58,545 bases of DNA from Catenaria anguillulae PL171 (GCA_002102555.1 MCFL01000152.1:1-58545); one strand, 5' to 3'. Counted from the first letter of the stretch, positions 31,922 to 43,520 are shown. Notes: a model not told the origin generated them from the letters alone. Numbers and translations: made by a program.

Positions 31922-33307
31922 TTACGGCTCGACATACAGCAAACGGTTGGGGGTAGAGCGGAGCCCGGTGATGACATTTGGCGTGGCACTCTTGATAAGT
32001 GCAGCAGACACTTCAGCAGGGGTCAAGTTCGGGTTGGTGCCAAGCAGAAGGGCTGCAGCGCCAGCAACGTGAGGGGCGGCCATACTATCATGACATGGGC
32101 CAGAATCGAGTCAGTCATCAGTCTTCAGAGCACCGGCCAATGAACGAGCGGGCTTCGCACCTGGTGCCATCAATGGTCTCGATCCTTCCGTTGTTCCAAG
32201 TGGATTCGATCTTGACTCCAGGAGCAGCGACTAAAGGATGAACCAAGCATACAAATGCGTGAGACAAGGAACAGGATCAAGCGTCAGAGACGACGGGCAA
32301 AGGAGGGACAATGCGTACTGTCGACACACTTTCCCCAGTTTGAGAAGCTGGCAAGCCTGTCGTTCTGGTCAATGGCAGCGACGGTAATCCCGGACGGCTC
32401 GCGAGCGGGTGAGACATTGCACGCATCTGATCAACAAATGTCAGCGTTGCACCAAGTAAGCGAAGAGAAAGGCGGACAAACCTTGTGACTCATTCCCGGC
32501 GGCCAACACCATGACGACTCCGGCGTCCACGGCGGCCTTGACAGCAGCGTCGAGCGCCTCATCCGCTTCACCGCCGAGCGACAAGTTTGCCACGACCGTC
32601 TTGCCAGCCTTGCGCGCCTCGGAAACCACATACTCGATTCCTGCGATAATCCCCGACGTGGGGCCCCGACCGTTGCCATCCATCACCTTGACGGCCACGA
32701 CCTTGGCCTGGTCGGCCACACCAAAGGCCCTCGAAGCAACCGTTCCCGCAACATGCGTCCCGTGGCCGTTATCGTCCTTGCGGGGCCAACTGCTGTCGGA
32801 GGAAAAGCCCCAGCGCGCGCGGCCGTCGAAATTGGAATGACCAATGTGAATGCCCGTGTCAATCACATACACCGTCACACCATTTCCGGCAGTGTCGGGG
32901 TAGATGAACGGCGCGCCCGGCTCGCGCTGGCGCTGCGAAATGCGTCGCATTCCCCAGGTCGGGCGAGGGTTCGACGTCAAGACGCGCATGATGCGATCGG
33001 GTACGACGGCGGCCACGTTGGGGTTGTTCTTGAGCTTGGACACGAGATCGGTCGAAAAGGTGCCGGCAAAGCCCTTGATGGTGTGCTTGAACTCGCGGTC
33101 CAGAGCGTTGGTGATACCCGAAGCATCCTCGCGAGAGTTTTCGCGAGCAATTTCGGCCTTGAGCGCACGAGACAGGGTCGAGTGGTCTGCTTCGGGCTTG
33201 AGCATGACAATGTAGCGATCGGGAATGGCGTCGGGTTGGGCGGTGGGAGCCGCAGACGCGGTGATGGCCAGCGCGGCAAGGGCGAGAATGAACGAGAAGG
33301 ACTTCAT
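31922..33307 (-). CDS. Secreted subtilisin-like protease, proteinase K type
   Basis: 388 residues from four exons: 33307-32482, 32426-32319, 32230-32161, 32084-31922; introns of 55, 88 and 76 bases, all GT..AG. Signal peptide [19 protein letters not shown], then an I9 inhibitor propeptide (about 30-108, '[10 protein letters not shown]'), then the S8 domain. Catalytic Asp150 ('VIDTGIH'), His182 ('[10 protein letters not shown]') and Ser335 ('[11 protein letters not shown]', its codon split by intron 3) are all present, as are the oxyanion-site block '[16 protein letters not shown]' and 'NWGKCVDIAAPGV'. This is the proteinase K subfamily, extracellular endoproteases for nutrition or host penetration. 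I chose ATG 33307 over any upstream start because it begins the signal peptide. Confidence 0.95.
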
Positions 33308-35026
33308 TGTGGGTTGGATGGGTCTATGGTCTATGGATAGAGTGACTGGGGACGGGGATGGGGCGAGCCGTTGGCCTGTTGCGGATGATGTGGGAATCAA
33401 GGCCAGTCGGACAGGAGATGCGGGAGCCTTTTGTACCCCACGACCGAGACGGGCTGAGTGGGCGAGAGAGCCGGCGTCTGTGGAGACATGGTGGTGGGCT
33501 GAGCTTGGGCCCTGGTCACTCGGACAAGGTAACAGTGGTTAGCGACGCTCGTGCGCATGCATGCAAGATGGCGAAAGATGCTGGTCGTGTGATCGCTCCA
33601 GTTTCCGCTCTGAAGTCTTGTGATCCGCCATAAAGGCACAATTGCAAGGAAACGTGACGAAGAACCTGGTAATGTGACCGGCTCAGCCGGTCATATCTTG
33701 GTCATGTGGATCAATGGGTTCTGCCCAACGTTCTGGGTCGGAATGTGTGCGTGAGCACTTTCTCTGCGCATGTCTCAACTTCACAAGATCATCGATCTGG
33801 TGACTGAAGGCGAAGCAGGCGGTGCGCATCCATGCGTGATATGTGCCCACATGGGTTCAGGCAGGAAAAAACGGCACCGAAACGTGCATGTGCATGCAGA
33901 CAAAGCGTTGTACATGTTGAATCGATTGTAAAGTGTTCGCAGAGGCGCACAAGTGAAACGAACGAAGCTGAGAGACGCGTGCAAGTGTTCCCTTGTTACG
34001 TGCGTTTCATGTCCGTGCTGGACCGGCGGCCGCCACATCACCTGAGCGCCATGCAGGGTAGGTATTGGTCGCCGGTGACGTATGAGACCGCATCGATGCA
34101 CAAAGGAATGACGGTCAATGTACGGTCACTGTACACCTTTATCTTCACGGATGTCCATCACATTGTGGTGTGGTAGGGAGTGCCCGGTCAATTCTCTCGC
34201 GGAGCTCAATGCGTCCATAGTCGAGTAAAGACAATACTCACGTATGTACATATGGACGGTCTATCCGTCAGTGCTCCAAGAAACCTCAAGCTCGTGAAGC
34301 TTTGTGCTGGCACCTACGTGTGATCGGTGATCAAGGCTAAGCGGATGTGAGACATGCAATTTCTTGGGAGTCGGCAGTTAATAACTGAGCCGACAGACAA
34401 GATATTTACACAAACGCATTGTAGATTCCAGGCTTCCATTCAGCATTTCTTCGTTTGTGTTTCAAGCGTTTCTGAACTTGTAGAGTTCACGTCAGCTACA
34501 TTATGGAATATGTCAGACCATCAAAGGAAGCTGAGTTTCCTAAATACACAAGTCCACAGTCGCAGCATCGTAGAAAGACCTAGAATAGTGCTATTTACAT
34601 ATGCTCTTGACATTTCAGCTCCATTTTGCTTCGATTGTCATCCAGTTCCAGTGTACTATCACGTTTACCCACAAATAATCATTTCACCCTTGATGCACAA
34701 CTGGCTACGCACATAGTCTCCATTTGCCTGCTTCGAAATCCACGAAAGAGCTTTCTGTATTGTCAATATTTATTAGACGTCGTGCTCAGGCCCCATAATG
34801 GTGCCAATTATGCCAGGAGACGCGAGACATCTGGCAAGATCGGCGACGCTCGGTCATCTTTCACTCAGCAACGATGAACGTGGCATTTTCGTGAGGCAGG
34901 AGCTCCACCACTTCATCTCTTTCACCCAAGCATACGACATTTACTCCATGTAATACATCCCCAAAGCACGATAAGTATCGCTCGTATCTGTGATACCGTC
35001 TCTACCAGCGCACTGTTCTACTCGTC
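33308..35026. other. Long intergenic, divergent promoters
   Basis: About 1.7 kb between divergent genes. 34,200-34,800 is distinctly AT-richer than the rest of the window. Short open frames there have no coding character. Nothing else identified. Confidence 0.5.
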
Positions 35027-35985
35027 ATGTCGTCCGTCAACATCTCTCAGCTTGCCACCAGCCTGTTGAGCGTGCCCGTCCTGGCCGCCGCCGGTGCCAT
35101 TGTTGCCCATGTTGCCAACTACAACATCACGGCACAAATTGAGTACAATACCCGCATCTTTACCAAGGTGTGTTTGCTTTGAACGAGCGACGGAGTGCGA
35201 CCGGGGACAGTATTGCTGTCATCCCTGCGTTCCTTTTGCGCCAACGTCGAATTGGCGTTCCATGTCACCCAACTGACCTCGCCCGGCTCTGCTCGTGCGA
35301 TTGCATTGTCGTGGGGGGAATTAGGCAATCGGCAAGAATGCGATTTACTTTTACGCCGTGTACTTGATCCTTTCGGCCCTTGCCCGCGATTACGTGATTG
35401 ATTTGGCCATGGTGCAAGACGCAGGCTCGGTACGCCACGACGCATTCTTTCCCTGCATGCCCACACTCAGTCTCACCCATGATGCCGTCCCTCGACCCCA
35501 CTGCCCTCAAACTACCCAACTATCAGCTTGTCCTGTTCCCTACAACCATTGCTCAATCCCTGGGCTACTCGCTGTTTGCCGCAGGCATTCTCATCAACCT
35601 GTGGACGCTCAAGGCACTGGGCATCAAAAACATGTACAATGGTGACTCGTTCGGTTTCCTCATGGACGAAATTGTGACTGGCGGGCCGTACCAGTACTGG
35701 AACGACCCGCAGTATGTGGGCACATCGTTTGCGTGCCTCGGATATGCCATTGTGTATCAGTCGGCGGCTGGGTATGCGTTGGCGGCCATCATGTGGGTCG
35801 TGTTTCAGATTTCCGTCAAGTTTATCGAGGTATGTAGTCTGGGTGGGTTCCTGGGTGAGTTGGTGGGTGTATTGTTCGTGGTTACTCATAGAGCAGAGGT
35901 TTGTGTGTGATTGTAGGGCCCGCATCTCACTCGCATTTATGCCAACCGGGCAAAGGAGGATGCCAAGAAGACAAAGAAGCATTGA
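35027..35985 (+). CDS. OPI3: Phospholipid N-methyltransferase (Opi3/PEMT type)
   Basis: 205 residues from four exons: 35027-35167, 35325-35429, 35527-35829, 35917-35985 (sum in frame). It carries out the last methylations of phosphatidylethanolamine to phosphatidylcholine in the ER, with S-adenosylmethionine. Four hydrophobic segments are visible ('VPVLAAAGAIVAHVA', 'AIYFYAVYLILSALA', 'LGYSLFAAGILINLW', 'AAGYALAAIMWVVFQI'). The family core 'GDSFGFLMDEIVTGGPYQY' followed by 'NDPQYVGTSFACLGYA' is the PEMT signature, with the Gly-rich AdoMet site. The C terminus ends in a Lys-rich ER-retention-like tail, KKTKKH. Length matches the single-domain Opi3/PEMT type, not the two-domain Cho2. The second intron's acceptor (35526) was set by frame. 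Confidence 0.9.
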
Positions 35986-36102
35986 GGAGTGTGAAGGCAA
36001 ATGGAATGGGTGGGCATCGACTACGATAATGTATGTAAACAACTCTTAACGTGCGCATCGACAACATGTGTATGGTCTTATACCTGCTCTGAGGAAACAC
36101 CA

Positions 36103-37245
36103 TCAATCGTCAAGAAAGTCGTCCAGCCATGCCTCCATGCTCGCCACCTTGGACACCTCGGCAGGCTTCTTGTCCGCTGGTGTGATTTTTGTCGGATTGG
36201 TCATGTGTGCGCCCTGGGCGCGTGCCGGCTGCGCTGGCATAGTTAACGTGTCAGTGGCGGTACTGGTTGGCACGTTTGGTTGTGACTCTACAACCCGCGC
36301 CCTTGAATCGCGGGTTCTTGACCGAGAGCGAGAGCGAGACTTGGAACGTGAAGCCGGAGCGTTTGGAGAAGGCGGCTCCTTCTGGGGTCGAAAACAGAGT
36401 GCAGGTGAGGGAGACAAGTTTGATGATGAAGGCGTGCGTCGAGCAGAAGCAAGACATGCACACACCTTTGCAGAAGTCGTTGACTGGGCGCTTGCAATGA
36501 ATGCTGTCACGGCCGGGATTCGAGTTGCGAGCGGAACCGACGCCAGGCAAGTGTCAAGCTGGTTGAGATCGAGCATTGCCACCGCGCCGAGATCCGCATC
36601 CGGTCCACCAGCGCTCTCGCGGGCTTGATCCCAAGCTTCCTCATCCTTGAACTTGAATGCACCAGCATCGGTTCGACTGCGTTGCTCTGTTGGTCGGTGG
36701 TTATTGGCAAGAACTACGTGAGGGGAGATGAGCCAGGACATCGTGCATCCATTTTGGAAATGTACCCGTTCGTGCAATCCGTTCGGCGAGCAACTTGGCC
36801 GCCTTGGCGCCGGCATCTTGTCCCTGGTCAGGCACATTCTCGTCGGCGTCGGCGTCGTCGTCACTTGTAGCTGCTGATGCACATCCACCAGAAGAACAAT
36901 GAGCAAACATGTCCACAGTGTGGTGTCAAAACCACAGGGTTCAGACGTACGGAGGTCGCCCTCAAACCGAAACGAGTTGTCGACGACCCGACGCCGAGTC
37001 CAAAACGCTGACGCTTTCGACTGATCCGACTCGAGTTCCTCGGCAAATGGGTTGTCTTGTGCATCGTTTTCTTGTGCACTGGTCTCTTGCTGTTGAGCAC
37101 GACGTGCAGATGTGGTTGTTGGCAGTGACGATGATCCGCCGCGGCCACGCTTCGGCGCTGACCCACCGCGGCCGCCGCCGGCGGTCATGTCATGGGTAGC
37201 CTGGTATCGGCGAGAAGCCTTTTGCTTGTGTGCGTCGGGTCGCAT
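36103..37245 (-). CDS. AVEN: Aven homologue
   Basis: 300 residues from four exons: 37245-36951, 36873-36766, 36686-36466, 36381-36103 (sum in frame). Features in order match animal Aven: an RGG-type N terminus ('GGGRGGSAPKRGRGG'), 'WTRRRVVDNSFRFE' (Aven has KRKIVSNW), 'AGAFKFKDEEAWD' (Aven has SQFRFAEEKEWD) followed by 'AMLDLNQLDTCLASVPLATR' (Aven: ELLVRALQELPLCLR), an RS-rich linker, and a C terminus 'MEAWLDDFLDD' (Aven: EDWLDSM). In animals Aven binds Bcl-xL and Apaf-1, activates ATM and, through its RGG region, helps translate G-quadruplex mRNAs. Which role applies in a fungus is unknown. The 84-base third intron is also open in frame, so retention would add 28 residues. Confidence 0.8.
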   Translation of the reverse strand: MRPDAHKQKASRRYQATHDMTAGGGRGGSAPKRGRGGSSSLPTTTSARRAQQQETSAQENDAQDNPFAEELESDQSKASAFWTRRRVVDNSFRFEGDLRTSEPCGFDTTLWTCLLIVLLVDVHQQLQVTTTPTPTRMCLTRDKMPAPRRPSCSPNGLHERVHFQNGCTMSWLISPHVVLANNHRPTEQRSRTDAGAFKFKDEEAWDQARESAGGPDADLGAVAMLDLNQLDTCLASVPLATRIPAVTAFIASAQSTTSAKVCACLASARRTPSSSNLSPSPALCFRPQKEPPSPNAPASRSKSRSRSRSRTRDSRARVVESQPNVPTSTATDTLTMPAQPARAQGAHMTNPTKITPADKKPAEVSKVASMEAWLDDFLDD

Positions 37246-37455
37246 GGTACGGGTGTGGAGGCGGGCTTACATGGAGGCGGTGCTACATAGCTCATTCCGT
37301 GTTGACTGATTCGGGCGAGACCAACGTTCTATGCGTGCATTTGCCATTCTGTCATGGTCACCTCTCAGCAGGGAGATTAGTGAATCAAAACGATTGCATA
37401 TTCACGAGGTTCTTCTTAATGCTTGCTTACAAGACAGGTTTTACTATGGATAATG

Positions 37456-37484
37456 TCAACGGATCAAGAGAAAAAAAAAAAAAA
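37456..37484 (+). repeat. Poly-A tract between genes
   Basis: A run of 14 or so adenines after AGAG, in the 340-base spacer between the Aven and TFIIA genes. It is too short to mean more than a simple repeat. Confidence 0.7.
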
Positions 37485-37584
37485 GGCGAACAGCTTGAAT
37501 GACACATCAACTCCAAATCCACAAGCAACAAACAACCTGCCTGCTTGACCGCCCACACACACATGCAACGAAGCAGCTCAGGTT

Positions 37585-38733
37585 TCAGAATTGATAATCA
37601 CCCGTCAACCTGGAAAACGCATAATCCTTGCCATTCACGTGAATGATGCCCTCACGCATGGTGCACTTCCACTTGTTCTTTGTGCGGTTGACCTTTTCGT
37701 ACAGGCACAAGATCTGGTTCTGCGCCTCGGCGTCTGCCTCGTCGTCTGCATCCTCGTCGTCGTCGTCCAGGTCACTGTTGATGGCGTCAGGATCGTCGTC
37801 GGGGTCGTCGTCGGCACCGTCGACTTGTTGGATCATGGGGGTCACGACGCGGGACGAGGCAACGGCAGGAGTAGATAAAGAGGTAGAGGTGGAGACGGCT
37901 GAGGAGGAAGCGGACTCGACGTCGTCGGCGGGACCATCGTATTGCGGAACGGCGTCGCTGGCATTGGGTTGCGTGGAAGCGGGAGGAGGCTATGGAACAA
38001 AAAGCAAAGAAACAAAGAGTTAGATATGCGACTTGGAACGGAGACACACAGAAATGGGCAGGCGAAAATGGACGTACGCGAGGGCGGCCCTCGGGGGCAA
38101 AGCTGCCCATCACGGGTGCATTGAATTGGAACATGGGCGGCATCTGTGGGTTTGCCTGCAAAAGGAAAAGGAGATGAGCTCTCCGGTACACATGATTTGG
38201 ATCGAGTCCCCACCATGAGACACAAGGCGGCCGAGTAGGGAGCAAAGACGCACAGCTGCAGCACCAGCGGCAGCTACGGGAGCTGCAGGGACGGGCGCAG
38301 GGGCGGGTGCGGCAGGCGCAGCGGCGGCGGCCGGCTCGCCATAGTACTCGTCCTCTTCAATGAAGGAAAAGTCGGCGACGCGGGACTCGAATAGCTTCTT
38401 TTCCCAGGTCTGTTGCAGCGGTGGACAGTGAGCACGGATACTGGATCCTGTCTGTAAGTCAAGAGAGTGAGGAAACACGGCGTACGATGCGCAGCTCGTC
38501 CAGAATGGACTCGTCAATGTTGTAGCTCTCAAAGTCTACACGGGCATCCTCAATGACCTTGTTGATGATGTCGCGGTACAGATTGGGCTGTGGGCAGAGC
38601 GTCACCGGCCAGGGTCAGTGTCAGTGGCACGGCAGCATGCGTGGCGGATGCATGGCGGCATGGCGGCAGAGCGTGCGAGTGCATTGAGCAGGGTGGCAAG
38701 GCAGCGGCAGCGTACAATGACCGAGTTGGACAT
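37585..38733 (-). CDS. TOA1: TFIIA large subunit (TOA1/GTF2A1)
   Basis: General transcription factor that stabilises TBP on TATA promoters. Five exons, 38733-38716, 38587-38486, 38409-38254, 38155-38078 and 37989-37585, sum to 252 residues. N terminus 'PNLYRDIINKVIEDARVDF' to 'WEKKLFESRVADF' is the four-helix-bundle part; after an Ala/Pro linker the acidic run 'DDDPDAINSDLDDDDEDADD' leads to the beta-barrel segment 'ILCLYEKVNRTKNKWKCTM' and 'GIIHVNGKDYAFSRLTGDYQF' at the very end, which contacts TBP. Exon 1 encodes only six residues (MSNSVI), found by frame and splice match. The length is close to yeast Toa1. An Ala/Pro stretch of about 30 residues follows the helical part. Confidence 0.94.
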
Positions 38734-38787
38734 GTTGGCAGAGTGCGTAATGATCGGTTGGATCGCTTTGTCGATCAACGATCAACA

Positions 38788-38801
38788 CTATAAATATAAA
38801 T
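38788..38801 (+). promoter_or_regulatory. TATA box upstream of the 38.9-kb gene
   Basis: TATAAATATAAATAAA about 85 bases before the ATG at 38875 and also within 60 bases of the TFIIA gene start on the other strand, so the promoter region is shared by divergent genes. Confidence 0.6.
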
Positions 38802-38874
38802 AAAGGTAGCCGCCAAGTCACTCCCCTCAACCGCCTCTCTCTGGCTTCAATCAACATCGACACTCATCTCGCTC

Positions 38875-39649
38875 ATGACGGGGTTGTTTGCTGGGGTGGT
38901 ACGTTTTCAAACTTGTTTTCTCATGTGTCTTTTCTGGATCCTGACCCTCACTCGATACGTACGTCCAGCGCACCGACCTCAACTGCCCTCCCTACATGGG
39001 CACCCTCTGCGACGGCCTCATGTACGGCTGCCGACTCGACTCGGTCGACAAGCTCAACTGGGTCGGGCAACGCATGGGCAACCTCTCGGCCTTGATCGAT
39101 GTCGTCATGCCCCGCGGCCAAGTCCTCAAGTCGCACACGATCCTGCGATCCTGCACGACCACTCAGCGTATATGTTGGAAAACGTGGCCTCACTGGATCG
39201 TCCCACTATGCTTCTTTCCCCTTATATTTTTGAACTCCCCGACATGCTCCAATCGGCGCCGATTGGCGCGTATGCCACTGTCGTTGGGCATGTAGCCTCC
39301 GACAAGAAAAAATGCCAATTCAATGATCGTGCGTTGAAAACTCCATTCTCAAACCTTCCATTCTTTCCATCTCTAATTGCACTACCTTGTTTTGTTTACT
39401 CGCAAGAACTTGATCAATTCTCTTGTCGGATTGTTCCCAAAGCGCACAAGACACCCTGGGCCCAGCCCAATATCATCGAAATGGTAGTTGATTCACGCCT
39501 GTATGGTCTCGGTTTTTCATTCTTCAGCAGTCAAACATCGTTTGCTCACCATCATGTTTCCATGTCATTTTTGTGCTCTAAAGGTCGGACAAGATCAGAT
39601 GCCCTTGCGGTGCCTCCTTTTCGGCTTGTGGGCCGTTGCTGCTGGTTGA
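38875..39649 (+). CDS. Small uncharacterised gene with an 8-bp tandem duplication
   Basis: Four exons by frame and splice signals: 38875-38898, 38969-39328, 39407-39483, 39584-39649. The product would begin MTGLFAGVRTDLNCPPYMG and end 'LRCLLFGLWAVAAG'. The frame is broken inside exon 2 where GATCCTGC occurs twice in tandem (39139-39154). Counting it once makes the exons sum to 172 codons plus stop and links 'GQVLKSHTIL' with 'HDHSAYMLENVASLDRP'. So either an 8-base duplication has disabled the gene or the sequence is in error. I did not recognise the family; a hydrophobic patch near 'APIGAYATVVGHVAS' suggests a beta-rich fold, no more. Confidence 0.5.
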
Positions 39650-40008
39650 CGGGCAATTCTACGTCCATGCCAACCATTTCGTCCTTGACCCATTGTGCCG
39701 CGGTTGCCATACACACCCAATTCATTTCGTCCATTCTTTCTTCATTCCGCGGCAGGTTGCTCATGGGTATGCCAAGGGACAGACCCCCTCAAGTGCGAAA
39801 GAACTATATAGTCATTTAGCAATCGCTGTTTTACTTTGCGGGTGAACTCATGAGGAAATGCTTCCGCTTCTCGACTTAAAACATACCGCCGAGGAAAAAG
39901 CAATGCGACGCAGAATAGAAAACAGGCTATGTACAAGACGGCAATGCTCGCCCACATCAACACAGGACGGCTTGGCAACAGAGCTCTGGAATCGTTCAAA
40001 AGCGTTTC
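39650..40008. other. Intergenic upstream of nothing recognised
   Basis: About 360 bases between the small gene and the tRNA. No coding or RNA signal was seen. Confidence 0.4.
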
Positions 40009-40093
40009 TGGTGGCAGTGGGGTTCGAACCCACGCGTTGGAAGCCAACAAAGGAACTTAAGTCCTTCTCCTTAGACCACTCGGACATACCACC
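40009..40093 (-). tRNA. tRNA-Leu (anticodon UAA)
   Basis: Reads GGTGGTATGTCCGAGTGGTC from 40093. Acceptor stem GGTGGTA pairs with TGCCACC (one G-U), discriminator A at 40009. Anticodon stem AAGGA/TCCTT closes the loop CTTAAGT, giving anticodon TAA. A long variable arm of about 16 bases marks class II, as for Leu. The T arm GTGGG-TTCGAAC-CCCAC contains the B box. CCA is not encoded and there is no intron. Confidence 0.93.
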
Positions 40094-40350
40094 TCGATAA
40101 GGCAAACCGCACCGCTTTGGTCACAACGGCGGATCGGATCAAGTCAACGATGCAAGCTCGGTTGGACGACACAGGTTAGCTCATGCGATGTGTGATGGAG
40201 CGAAAATGAGCGACTTCATGCTGAGTGAGGCAAGGCAAAAGGATGAATAAAGATCTTGAATTTACCTACATCCCATACGAATACTGCAACACCAGAAACG
40301 AAAAACAGCAAAACAGATCAAACAGTGAAAAAAAAGAAACACCCAATCAC
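40094..40350. other. Spacer between tRNA and Sec63
   Basis: About 255 bases, A-rich near 40320-40340. It holds the 3' UTR of the Sec63 gene. No separate gene. Confidence 0.4.
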
Positions 40351-42567
40351 TCACTCATTATCTTCAAACTTCAACTCGCCCTCCCCATCCTGCTGCCCAT
40401 TGCCCCTGGCCGTGCCCGGCTTTGGGATCGGCACCTCAATCACGGGATACTTTGCCTCCAGATCCTTTGCCGCGGCCGCATCCTTCTCGGACCCAGACAC
40501 GGCGCGCTGCTTCTTTGACCACTTGTCGAGCTTCATCTTGAAGGAGCGCGACTCATCCACAAACCAGTGCGGCACCGCAAACACGTGCACGCCAATGGAA
40601 AAGGTGCCTTGAACCTTGGGTCCAGCAATGGCCACACGCACCGTGACCTCACCCGTGGCATCGTCCCGCGCGCGCAGGATGGACGTGTCGTCGAGGGCAA
40701 GAAACGCGCCATTGAGAATGGGGGCCATCTTTGGGCGCGTGGTTTCCGAAAGGAACAGCCACAGGCCGCCACGCTTGGTGTCGGGGAAGTAGGGCGCATG
40801 GGCAAACGCGGGGGGCAGTTCGCGGGCAAGGACCTTGGGCGGGGCGGCCGTGGCGGATTCGGAAGCACTGGAAGCCTTCTTGCCGGCTTTGCCGGCCTTC
40901 TTATTGGGCGACGCATTCGGGCTCGCATTCACGCCGGCGGCTTCGCCATTCTCGACCTGATCCCTGACCGTGGTGATGACCAGCTTGACCGTCACGGCAA
41001 TCTTTTCGGCATCTACATGCACGGGCGTCTCGTTTCCGGGGGTCGCATCGTATGTCAAGTCGCCAAACGTTGCGCTCGAAACAGCCACATATGGGGCATC
41101 CCCCGCAGCCTGCCACATCTCTTCACGCTGCTCCTCGCTCAAGAGATTACCAACCTTTGCATCAAAGAACGCGCGGCCCTGCTTGTACAATCCCATGGCC
41201 GACAAGTTGCTGCCGCCGAGCTTTTGCACGACTTGCGGGGTTGCGTGCGGCAACGCCAGCAACGGCGAGTCGCCCGGCTTGGTGGCCGTGATGATGGCGC
41301 GTTGTGCGGCAAAGCACGCGGGCAAATCGACCAAGCGGCCGCGCTGCACAGCGAGACCCAACACAGCGTCCGAAGCCAAGTCCAGCGTGGTCAAGAGGTC
41401 TGCGGGCAGGTCGCCTGTCGACCGGTGCATGTGTGCTTGCAGGGCTTGCATGGCCGGGTTGCTTGACACGTCACGTGCGGATTTCGGGATGGATTTGAGT
41501 TGGTCGGGCGTCAGGGCAAAGTGCGGGTGATGTGCGCGGGCAGTGCCCGTGACCATGGTCAGGACTTGGTCGATGGACAGTGGCGGTGAGGTTTCTTTGG
41601 CTTGCTTGAAGGACTGGGCGAGCTTTTCGATGGGTTCCTTGAGGAGTCCTGGAGCCAGAACATGACAGGATTAGATTAGGCAAACTCCAATCGAGCGTGA
41701 AAGAAGAGGAACAAAAATGTAAGACATACCATTGTCCAAGGCCTTGTCGCTACTGCCGCCAAACACATTGCCATACGTAAAGTAGCGGTACGCCACAAAC
41801 CCGAGCAGCGCCAACACGGACAAGTAAGCCACAATCACAAAGGTGGTGTTGGTCATCCACGGGGGCAACGCAATACCAAACGTGGTTGCCTGCGGGCCAT
41901 CCGGGTTACCGTACTTTTCAAAGTTGGCCGCGGCCTTTGCATCCGTCAACACCTTGTACGCCTTGGACACTTCGACAAATTTCTTTTCGGCCTCCTTGCG
42001 CATCGACTCGACAACCTTGTCCGGGTGCAAGGCCAGCGACAGCTTGCGGTACGCCTTCTTGATCTCTGAACGAGTCGCCGACGCCGCAATGCCCAGCACA
42101 GAGTGCGGGTCCCACAACTCGACAACGGTGCCGGCGGTAAAAATCTTGTAAACGACATAGCACAAGGACAGCCATCCGTAGCCCAACACAATGTTGGGGA
42201 ATGAGTAGGTCGACAAATACCCGTTCCAGATCTTCCTCAAGATGCCATCACCGGACGTCTTGGCAGCCAAGGTCGCGGCGTTGTCGCTTGTGCCGCGTGC
42301 AGACCGTGGCACACCCACCATGGGATCGGTCGACAAGAGCGACGACACGAGCGTCTCACGCTTAGCGCGGGCCTTGACACACACGGAGCACGTGCATTTG
42401 GGCGGGTCGGGCAGGCCGGCTTTGCGGGACCGGGCAATCGAGGGCGAGGCAAGCGCGTCGGCGGGGCGGGTCGCAATGTAGTAGGTGGCGGGCACAAGGG
42501 CAAGCACCAGGAAGGTCAGCAGCACATAATACGACTCGGCGGCCGAGTATTCGTACTTGAGCGACAT
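40351..42567 (-). CDS. SEC63: Sec63, ER translocation J-protein
   Basis: 711 residues from exons 42567-41730 and 41648-40351 (81-base intron GTATGT..CTCCAG). Works with the Sec61 channel and Hsp70 BiP to pull proteins into the ER. N-terminal helices 'VLLTFLVLALVPATYYIA' and 'VLGYGWLSLCYVVYKIF' flank a Cys-containing loop. The luminal J domain follows ('DPHSVLGIAASATRSEIKKAY') with the HPD triad in 'LALHPDKVV', then a third helix ('TFVIVAYLSVLALLGFVAY'), and the cytosolic Sec63/Brl part with its helical bundle and C-terminal Ig-like fold ('LPPAFAHAPYFPDTKRGGLW', 'VPHWFVDESRSFKMKLDKW'). The C terminus is acidic ('DGEGELKFEDNE'), as in yeast. A Lys/Ala-rich insert sits near 40,880-40,910. Confidence 0.94.
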
Positions 42568-43520
42568 GGCGGCGGGGGAACGGGAATGGCGAGTGTCGGC
42601 GGATCGAAAACTAGGAAACTAGGAATCAGCAGTGGACGAGGGCAAGGGGAAACGAGGACCGCTGGTTCATTGGACCATGTATTGATGGGGACACGGGCAG
42701 AGAGAGGCGCGCCGTTGTCTCGGTGTGCAGAAAATGGGCATGAGGGCGAGAGATAGCGAGAGACTGTTGACCTGCATCAACAAATCGCGATTTGATCGAC
42801 GGACGTGGCACTGTGGCGGTGGTGGTGGACGGCGTGATCTGTCACGCTCATGTTGGCAGCTCGCAGCTGCCGGGGGTCTTCAAGTGGCCAACGGCATTCG
42901 CCGCACCATACATACCAGCGTCTACAGGCTCGCACTGCAATACATATTGCCCACATGTCCAAATGTCGTTGCCGAAGCCTTGAGCTCACGCCTTTACTCA
43001 CAATCGGTTTTTTTCTGTCTCTGCACCATGATGCAGCGCCCGCTTGTGTTGCTCGTCTTTCTCGTCTTGCGTCGCGTTGAAATACCACTCTCCCGCAGGT
43101 GGCACAGGGGCCGGCCCGGCATGCACGAGTATTACAAGACTTACACAACAGTCGCAGCCTTCCAACTCTCGTCTCTAGATCTCGCTCGCCTTGGCCGGAA
43201 AATTGCTCGGGCAATCCATGGCGAATTTCATGTTCGATGTTCGCGGCTCAGTGTCTCACACGTTCGCGTTCCTGTTTATCACACCAACAACACAATGGCT
43301 CGCAATCGGTCACATTCTTGTTGAGCGTTGAGCGTTGAGCGTTGGGGCCCCGATTCTGCGCGAGTCGACCCTCCCGTATATGACGTTCCGACCTTTCCCG
43401 GCGGCCTGGCATGTACAAATACAGCAGACCACCCAGCAACGCACCTCTCCGTCTCTTGCCACTCGCCTCTCATGCAAATGCAACGACCCCCCTCACCTCA
43501 GGCCAAAGTCAATCGACACC
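42568..43520. other. Divergent promoter region, Sec63 and TenA genes
   Basis: About 950 bases. A small GAGCGTT triplication at 43322-43342 (three copies of GAGCGTT) is visible. A TATA-like GTATATGA lies at 43376-43383. No gene is seen. Confidence 0.5.

Noticed and set aside
33640-35000. AT-rich stretch considered as a transposon or centromere-like piece
   Set aside because: No terminal repeats, no transposase text and no tandem array were visible; a plain long promoter region is enough.
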